From Crocosphaera sp038442745 (GTDB taxonomy: Bacteria > Cyanobacteriota > Cyanobacteriia > Cyanobacteriales > Microcystaceae): a stretch of DNA of 10,485 nucleotides. Shown here one piece after another: positions 6,402 through 10,485 of the stretch. The position numbers and the translations under genes were made by a program. The notes below the pieces were generated by a model that was not told the origin of the DNA, ran no database searches, and worked only from the letters and a program-made list of their open reading frames with translations. Location of the stretch: NCBI RefSeq assembly GCF_038442745.1, contig NZ_JARVCN010000100.1:1-10485 (forward strand), read 5' to 3'. Numbering within the stretch: position 1 is the first letter of the stretch; each line of letters begins with the position of its first letter.

Positions 6402-6782
6402 TTAAAATAAATCGGATAAGTTGTTTATATTTAGGTCAGAAGAAGTCAAATTATTTGTGGTTGCAAACGATGATTTATTAGATATAGGAGCTATTTTTGG
6501 TGTAGATTCCCAGCGTATTCCTTGGAAAAAACTATCAACAGTAAGATTCAATAAAGAATCATTTGATGGTTGAATTAGATGAGATATTTTCTGCTTTTCT
6601 TGGTATCCTTTCCAATTACAACTTCCCAAAAAGTCTTTTAAGCTTAAAGATAATAAAGACTGGGATTGTTCTCTCAATTCAACGGAATCAAAATCATCTA
6701 GTTTACTGGTTTTCCCTTCCCAATTATAAGTACGAAAAAAATCATAAACACTAATACTAGACCATGTTTCCATACTCATCAT
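6402..6782 (-). CDS. Protein with three short W-x-G repeats, slr0145-like
   Basis: 126 aa, probably largely disordered (rich in S, N, Q, L). The same short motif appears three times with regular spacing: ISVYDFFRTYNWEG (10-23), LSLKDFLGSCNWKG (46-59) and LTVDSFFQGIRWES (80-93). Tryptophans 21, 57 and 91 are 36 and 34 residues apart. Such repeats in a flexible chain suggest several identical docking sites for one partner. No enzyme domain is visible. The ATG at 6782 overlaps the TGA of the upstream V4R gene (ATGA), implying translational coupling. ATGs two and four codons in (M2, M4) are alternative starts. Assignment as slr0145-like rests on its place in the operon. Confidence 0.75.
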   Translation of the reverse strand: MMSMETWSSISVYDFFRTYNWEGKTSKLDDFDSVELREQSQSLLSLSLKDFLGSCNWKGYQEKQKISHLIQPSNDSLLNLTVDSFFQGIRWESTPKIAPISNKSSFATTNNLTSSDLNINNLSDLF

Positions 6783-7504
6783 TTAAGATACTCCCCACGA
6801 TGTAATTTCTTTTCAATATCTTTAGCTAATGCACCTTCGTTTAACCAAAAAGTAGCCGCATCAACTCGGTCTTTCTTCCCAACTAAAAACTTACAATAAG
6901 CTTCCCCCATTGCATAACATTGAATTTCGATCGCATTGAGTTCTTTATTGACCAATTTGCTAAAAAAGCCAGCTAACAAACCAGCATAAATATGACAAAC
7001 AGGTTTACCAACATCCCCCAAGGTTCGCGCCACAGCAGAATCAAAAACATTGACGAACATAAAACCATTTTTCTGTTCACTCATATCCACTTCCCAGTTA
7101 CCCCAACCCTGTGCCGTAAAAGGCCACCACCAAGCTTCTAAAACGTAGTTAAGGTTCATTTTCTTGAGAGGTTTCTCATATTTGTATTGGTCATAAAGCC
7201 ATTGCTGAAAAAAGTCCGCATCTCGCATTCCCCAATCTTTACCAATGTTATAAGTAACAACTCCAGCCGCACTACCAATTTCTTGTTCTAGTCCTTCGAT
7301 TAACCCGAGAATAAAGTCTTCTGTGGTAAGGACATTACGAGATTCATTCCAATCAACAATGCTACCTGTTTCTGTCTGAAAAGAAAAGAAATCTTCTAAA
7401 GCATAATGATTATGTTTCTTAGGATGTTTCTTTTTTAAAGGATGCTCAAAATTAGTAACTAACTGTTGTGTTTCCTGTTTGCTATCACTTGAGGTGAAAA
7501 CCAT
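6779..7504 (-). CDS. V4R-domain protein, slr0144-like, first gene of the PAP-like cluster
   Basis: 241 aa. A basic, probably flexible N-terminus (residues 20-33, LKKKHPKKH) precedes an aromatic-rich middle (EAWWWPFTAQGWGNWEVD, 123-140) and a C-terminal V4R-type domain (about 145-212): FDSAVARTLG, PVCHIYAGLLAGFFSKLVNKEL and CYAMGEAYCKFLVG. C170, C196 and C204 are candidates for ligand or metal binding. It is paralogous to the slr0147-like protein at 5233-5892, and the two might work as a pair. In Synechocystis slr0144 heads the operon for photosystem II assembly proficiency. The start has GAGGT about 9 nt upstream, and the gene faces away from pyrG. Confidence 0.85.
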   Translation of the reverse strand: MVFTSSDSKQETQQLVTNFEHPLKKKHPKKHNHYALEDFFSFQTETGSIVDWNESRNVLTTEDFILGLIEGLEQEIGSAAGVVTYNIGKDWGMRDADFFQQWLYDQYKYEKPLKKMNLNYVLEAWWWPFTAQGWGNWEVDMSEQKNGFMFVNVFDSAVARTLGDVGKPVCHIYAGLLAGFFSKLVNKELNAIEIQCYAMGEAYCKFLVGKKDRVDAATFWLNEGALAKDIEKKLHRGEYLK

Positions 7505-7813
7505 CTTATATAAACCTCAATATATTATCGAATGTAATTTTATTGTAGAAAGCAAATTTGATTATTTCTTCGGTGGTTATGAGCAAATTACTGGTGTTCC
7601 ATATCTTGATTTAAGGGGTTATACAGATTAGTTACAAAAAAATAGCCAAATTAGTTACGGAAAATATACAACTGGGAACTGTCAACTGCAAACTCACGTT
7701 AGAATATGTTTAGGTTATAGTGGTATTTTCTTGTTGAAGATTTGTAAAGTACCCCCTAGAACAAACCGAGGATATTCAAATCCGATATTGTGGGATAGTC
7801 CAAAAAAATTTTT
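7505..7813. promoter_or_regulatory. Divergent intergenic region between the PAP-like cluster and pyrG
   Basis: 309 bp that must hold promoters for both directions; I cannot assign clear -35/-10 pairs. ATTAGTTAC occurs twice in the same orientation (7627-7635 and 7650-7658), 23 bp apart, roughly two helical turns. GTTACAAA at 7631-7638 fits the half-site consensus of HLR1, the RpaB light-stress site ((G/T)TTACA(T/A)(T/A)), but a second half-site at the correct 2-nt spacing is missing. No small gene was recognised. Confidence 0.4.
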
Positions 7814-9436
7814 ATGACTAAGTTTGTCTTTGTGACCGGTGGAGTTGTCTCTAGTATTGGCAAAGGTATTGTAGCTGCCAGTTTGGGCCGCTTATTCAAG
7901 TCCCGAAATTACTCTGTTTCTATTCTTAAACTTGACCCTTATATTAACGTTGATCCCGGTACCATGAGTCCCTATCAACACGGAGAAGTATTTGTTACCG
8001 ATGACGGGGCCGAAACCGACTTAGATTTGGGCCATTACGAAAGGTTTACCGATACACCTATGTCCCGTCTTAACAGTGTAACCACCGGCTCGATCTATCA
8101 AGCAGTCCTCAATAAAGAACGACGAGGAGCCTACATGGGGGGAACTGTTCAAGTTATTCCCCATATTACCAACGAAATTAAAGAGCGAATCCATCGTGTA
8201 GCTAGAAATACCAACCCCGATATAGTAATTACCGAAATCGGTGGAACTGTAGGAGATATCGAATCTTTACCCTTTTTAGAAGCTATTCGTCAGTTTCGTA
8301 AGGATGTGGGGCGAAATAACGTTGTTTACATGCACGTAACCCTTATTCCTTGGATTCCTGCAGCTAGGGAAATGAAAACTAAACCCACTCAACATTCCGT
8401 TAAAGAATTAAGATCGATCGGTATTCAACCGGATGTTTTGGTGTGTCGTTGCGATCGCCCTCTCAAAGACGGGATGAAGGAAAAATTGTCAGAGTTTTGT
8501 GACGTTCCTGTAGAGTCGGTGATTACAGCGCAAGATGCCGGTAGTATTTATGAAGTGCCTTTGGTGGTAGAAAAAGAGGGATTAGCCCAACAAACCCTAG
8601 AATTATTACACCTAGAACCCCGTAAACCAGATTTGAGTCAATGGCAAACCCTGATACAAAAAATGCAGGCCCCCAAACTCAATATTGAGGTAGCTTTGGT
8701 GGGGAAATACGTTCAACTCAGCGACGCTTATCTATCCGTGGTAGAATCCTTAGTTCATGGTGGTATTGCTACGGATAGTGAGGTCAAGTTACGCTGGGTT
8801 AGTGCAGAAGATATCGAAAATTATGGGGCCGATAAATACTTAAGTGATATTAGTGGGGTCATTGTTCCTGGAGGTTTCGGTATTCGGGGTGTGGACGGGA
8901 AAGTTAAGGCCATTGAATACGCCAGAAAACAGAAAATTCCCTTTCTAGGACTCTGTTTAGGAATGCAATGCGCTGTCATTGAATGGGGGCGCAATGTTGC
9001 TGGTTTAAGAAATGCTAACAGTGCAGAATTTGAACCAGAAACCACCAATCCTGTGATTAATTTGTTACCGGAACAACAAGACGTGGTGGACTTAGGGGGA
9101 ACCATGCGTTTAGGACTTTATCCCTGTCGTATTGCTGCCGATACTTTGGCTGCTTCTTTGTATCAACAAGAGGTGATTTATGAACGTCACCGTCATCGTT
9201 ACGAGTTTAATAACGCTTATCGCAATCAATTATTAGAAACAGGGTATAAAGTCAGTGGAACTTCTCCCGATGGTCGTTTAGTAGAGATAATTGAATTTTC
9301 AGACCATCCCTTTTTTATTGCTACCCAATTTCACCCCGAATTTAGATCCCGTCCCAACTGGGCCCATCCTTTATTTTTAGGTTTTGTTCAGGCGGCGATT
9401 GAACAGAAAACCAAGGGTTCAAGTCCCGTTGTTTAG
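7814..9436 (+). CDS. pyrG: CTP synthase (glutamine-hydrolysing)
   Basis: 540 aa, the normal full length. It makes CTP from UTP, ATP and glutamine, the last step of pyrimidine nucleotide synthesis. The N-terminal synthase domain (about 1-270) shows FVTGGVVSSIGKGI with the ATP loop at 8-20, KLDPYINVDPGTMSP (39-53), HGEVFVTDDGAETDLDLGHYERF (56-78) and E141/G143 in TEIGGTVGDIES. The C-terminal class I glutamine amidotransferase domain (about 290-540) has the oxyanion loop PGGFGIRG (352-359), nucleophile C381 in GLCLGMQ and the catalytic pair H507/E509 (FHPEF). No strong Shine-Dalgarno precedes the ATG (AAAAAATTTTT), which is common in cyanobacteria. The gene stands alone, divergent from the PAP-like cluster. 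Confidence 0.98.
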   Translation: MTKFVFVTGGVVSSIGKGIVAASLGRLFKSRNYSVSILKLDPYINVDPGTMSPYQHGEVFVTDDGAETDLDLGHYERFTDTPMSRLNSVTTGSIYQAVLNKERRGAYMGGTVQVIPHITNEIKERIHRVARNTNPDIVITEIGGTVGDIESLPFLEAIRQFRKDVGRNNVVYMHVTLIPWIPAAREMKTKPTQHSVKELRSIGIQPDVLVCRCDRPLKDGMKEKLSEFCDVPVESVITAQDAGSIYEVPLVVEKEGLAQQTLELLHLEPRKPDLSQWQTLIQKMQAPKLNIEVALVGKYVQLSDAYLSVVESLVHGGIATDSEVKLRWVSAEDIENYGADKYLSDISGVIVPGGFGIRGVDGKVKAIEYARKQKIPFLGLCLGMQCAVIEWGRNVAGLRNANSAEFEPETTNPVINLLPEQQDVVDLGGTMRLGLYPCRIAADTLAASLYQQEVIYERHRHRYEFNNAYRNQLLETGYKVSGTSPDGRLVEIIEFSDHPFFIATQFHPEFRSRPNWAHPLFLGFVQAAIEQKTKGSSPVV

Positions 9437-9462
9437 AAGTTATTTCCAGATTAGCTTACCGC

Positions 9463-9925
9463 CGAGAAGCCCCGCACTGTACCGAAGGTCAGTGTCGGGA
9501 TGGGGCGTATAAACTGAGGAGGAAACCTCCTCAGACAGCCCCTCATGAAAGCAGGGGCAGCAGCTTTGAGACTTAACCAAAAAATGATCTAATTGGGAAA
9601 GTCTAATTGACACCTGGAAACAGGCTCAAAAGTTAAAGGGCGAAACCCATCGTTCTAGCCAGTGGAGATATGCGTCCCTAGGTTGTCCCAGACAATCAAC
9701 AATGCTAAGAAGCTGGAAACGGGGAAAAAAGTTTTTCTGGATAAAAACTCGATACATTGCAGCCGATGGATAGTCGGTGGTGCTGACTGTGGAGGTATCT
9801 GGACGGGGATATGTGAATGGCAACATTTGTGTATCTAGAAAAGACCGATGAAGCAGTAACGTCCTATCGTGAGGTAGGGAAGCCCGCGCTGTACCCACTG
9901 GATCAGCGTCGGGAGGAGTGTCACG
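9463..9925 (+). ncRNA. Hairpin-rich region: structured RNA or IS200/IS605-like remnant
   Basis: The roughly 510 bp between pyrG and the next gene carry no convincing ORF but many nested stems. Hairpin A: CCCG-CACTG (9471-9479) pairs with CAGTG-T-CGGG (9490-9499). Hairpin E, about 410 bp later: CCCG-CGCTG (9883-9891) pairs with CAGCG-T-CGGG (9904-9913). Both share the GAAGCCC lead, CTGTACC, the bulged T and a TCGGGA end, and the A-to-G change in one arm is matched by T-to-C in the other. Between them are CTGAGGAGG/CCTCCTCAG (9514-9534), GCCCCT/AGGGGC (9538-9558), CCTG-GAAA-CAGG with a GNRA loop (9613-9624), GTTTTT/AAAAAC (9731-9748) and a nested GATAC..CAGC..CGA / TCG..GCTG..GTATC stem (9751-9799). 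The end GGAGGAGTGTCACG recalls right ends of cyanobacterial tnpB/iscB elements. An omega-RNA-like or PATE-type remnant is my best guess. Strand + is assumed. Confidence 0.5.
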
Positions 9926-9948
9926 GAGATGATTAAAAAGCTGAGATT

Positions 9949-10485
9949 ATGAGTCCTGAGTCTCCCAAACCGCCTTCTCTAGAGATTGTTAAACAAACCA
10001 CAGAAGAACTGGTTAAGTTTGTACAGTGGGTGGGGGAATTAATCCGTGGTCGCAATTGGTTTACCTTATTGCTTCTAGTTGATGCGGTTTTGCTGCTGTT
10101 TTTCACTCCTGGCGGCATTTTCTCAAAAGCTCTCGAATCTTTGTGGAGTGTATCCCTGCCAGAATGGTACGGAATTTTTTTTCTGACCGTTTGGTTATTA
10201 ATTGCTCTATTAGCTCTAATTATAGCAGTGGTGACTCGACCTCCAGAAACAGAAGAGGATCAGTCTGTTGAGCGCAAAGCTATTAAGGGATTACGTCCTT
10301 TTACCTTAGAAGACGCAGAAATTTTTAAACGTTTACAGAGGGAATGGCTGTTAAACGAATGTTTGGAGACAATTACCTACGATTCTTTTAGTTTTGGTAT
10401 TTTGATGGGGTTGTCGGGGTGTGGTAAGACCATTTGTGACAACTTAAGGCTGGAAGTCAGATGTCAAGCTAGTTTCGCCTTATAA
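9949..10485 (+). CDS. Two-TM protein with the start of a STAND-like NTPase domain, probably truncated
   Basis: 178 codons before a TAA that coincides with the window end. Two hydrophobic helices (about 36-54 and 74-97) sit between a polar N-terminus and a cytoplasmic part. Residues 112-161 (IKGLRPFTLEDAEIFKR... to GLSGCGKT) match the entry of STAND-type NTPases of the nSTAND1 kind: 'GLRPF..EDA.iF' followed by Walker A (154-161). In that family a phosphate-loop helix of the type S-F-L-x-A-G-L should follow GKT. Here the sequence becomes ICDNLRLEVRC and stops after 17 residues. The normal domain (about 300 aa more) is absent. Interruption by an insertion or deletion near 10432 is likely. STAND NTPases act as signalling or defence switches; a specific role cannot be given. 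The ATG lies about 24 nt after the structured region, with a weak Shine-Dalgarno. Confidence 0.6.
   Translation: MSPESPKPPSLEIVKQTTEELVKFVQWVGELIRGRNWFTLLLLVDAVLLLFFTPGGIFSKALESLWSVSLPEWYGIFFLTVWLLIALLALIIAVVTRPPETEEDQSVERKAIKGLRPFTLEDAEIFKRLQREWLLNECLETITYDSFSFGILMGLSGCGKTICDNLRLEVRCQASFAL

Noticed and set aside
9514..9534. 9-bp perfect hairpin after pyrG as its terminator
   Set aside because: There is no T-run after the stem on the plus strand, and it forms part of a longer series of stems. It may still slow transcription, but I do not call it a terminator.
9626..9898. A 90-codon minus-strand open frame in the hairpin-rich region
   Set aside because: It lies across several inverted repeats, has no recognisable domain, no good Shine-Dalgarno and an erratic composition. 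It is better explained as a chance frame in structured DNA.
9463..9925. Group II intron as the explanation of the hairpin-rich region
   Set aside because: The several GAAA loops invited it, but there is no GTGYG 5' end, no domain V-like hairpin and no reverse transcriptase frame.
1..10485. CRISPR array, tRNA or rRNA genes
   Set aside because: No regularly spaced short repeats, no cloverleaf with a recognisable T-arm and no rRNA-like stretch were seen on either strand.

Overview
The window looks like chromosome from a low-GC unicellular or colonial cyanobacterium. Three things support this: the gene content matches the photosystem II assembly (PAP) operon known as slr0144-slr0152 in Synechocystis, the CTP synthase reads as cyanobacterial, and two HIP1 octamers (GCGATCGC) occur at 1502-1509 and 8451-8458. 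The species cannot be read from the sequence.

Left part (1-2990): one minus-strand gene for a PhoA-type alkaline phosphatase with a C-terminal RTX-like, calcium-binding tail (269-2476). It has a strong hairpin terminator, a GTG start with a good Shine-Dalgarno, and a possible Pho-box promoter. The gene and its control regions lie between two 128-bp inverted repeats (65-192 and 2844-2971) that match at 122 of 128 positions without gaps. The interval looks like a bounded cassette that could have moved, or could invert by recombination between the repeats.

Middle part (2997-7504): a minus-strand gene cluster whose order on its own strand matches most of the PAP operon: V4R protein (slr0144-like), a protein with three short W-x-G repeats (slr0145-like), a helical protein with a faint phycobilisome-like pattern (slr0146-like), a second V4R protein (slr0147-like), a 2Fe-2S ferredoxin-like protein (slr0148-like), a plant-type ferredoxin (slr0150-like) and a membrane-anchored TPR protein (slr0151-like). 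Counterparts of slr0149 and of the kinase gene slr0152 are not seen. The slr0150-like gene has one in-frame TGA directly after its third cluster cysteine, while the rest of the protein remains readable in the same frame. The cluster ends at a hairpin terminator next to the right inverted repeat. In Synechocystis this operon supports assembly and repair of photosystem II. That role is inferred here from gene order and domains.

Right part (7505-10485): a divergent intergenic region, pyrG (CTP synthase), then about 510 bp without a convincing gene but rich in hairpins. Two hairpins about 410 bp apart share the same architecture with compensatory base changes, suggesting a structured RNA or a non-autonomous IS200/IS605-like remnant. 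The window ends in a two-TM protein with the start of a STAND-like NTPase domain. Its reading frame departs from the expected pattern right after the Walker A motif and stops at the last three bases.
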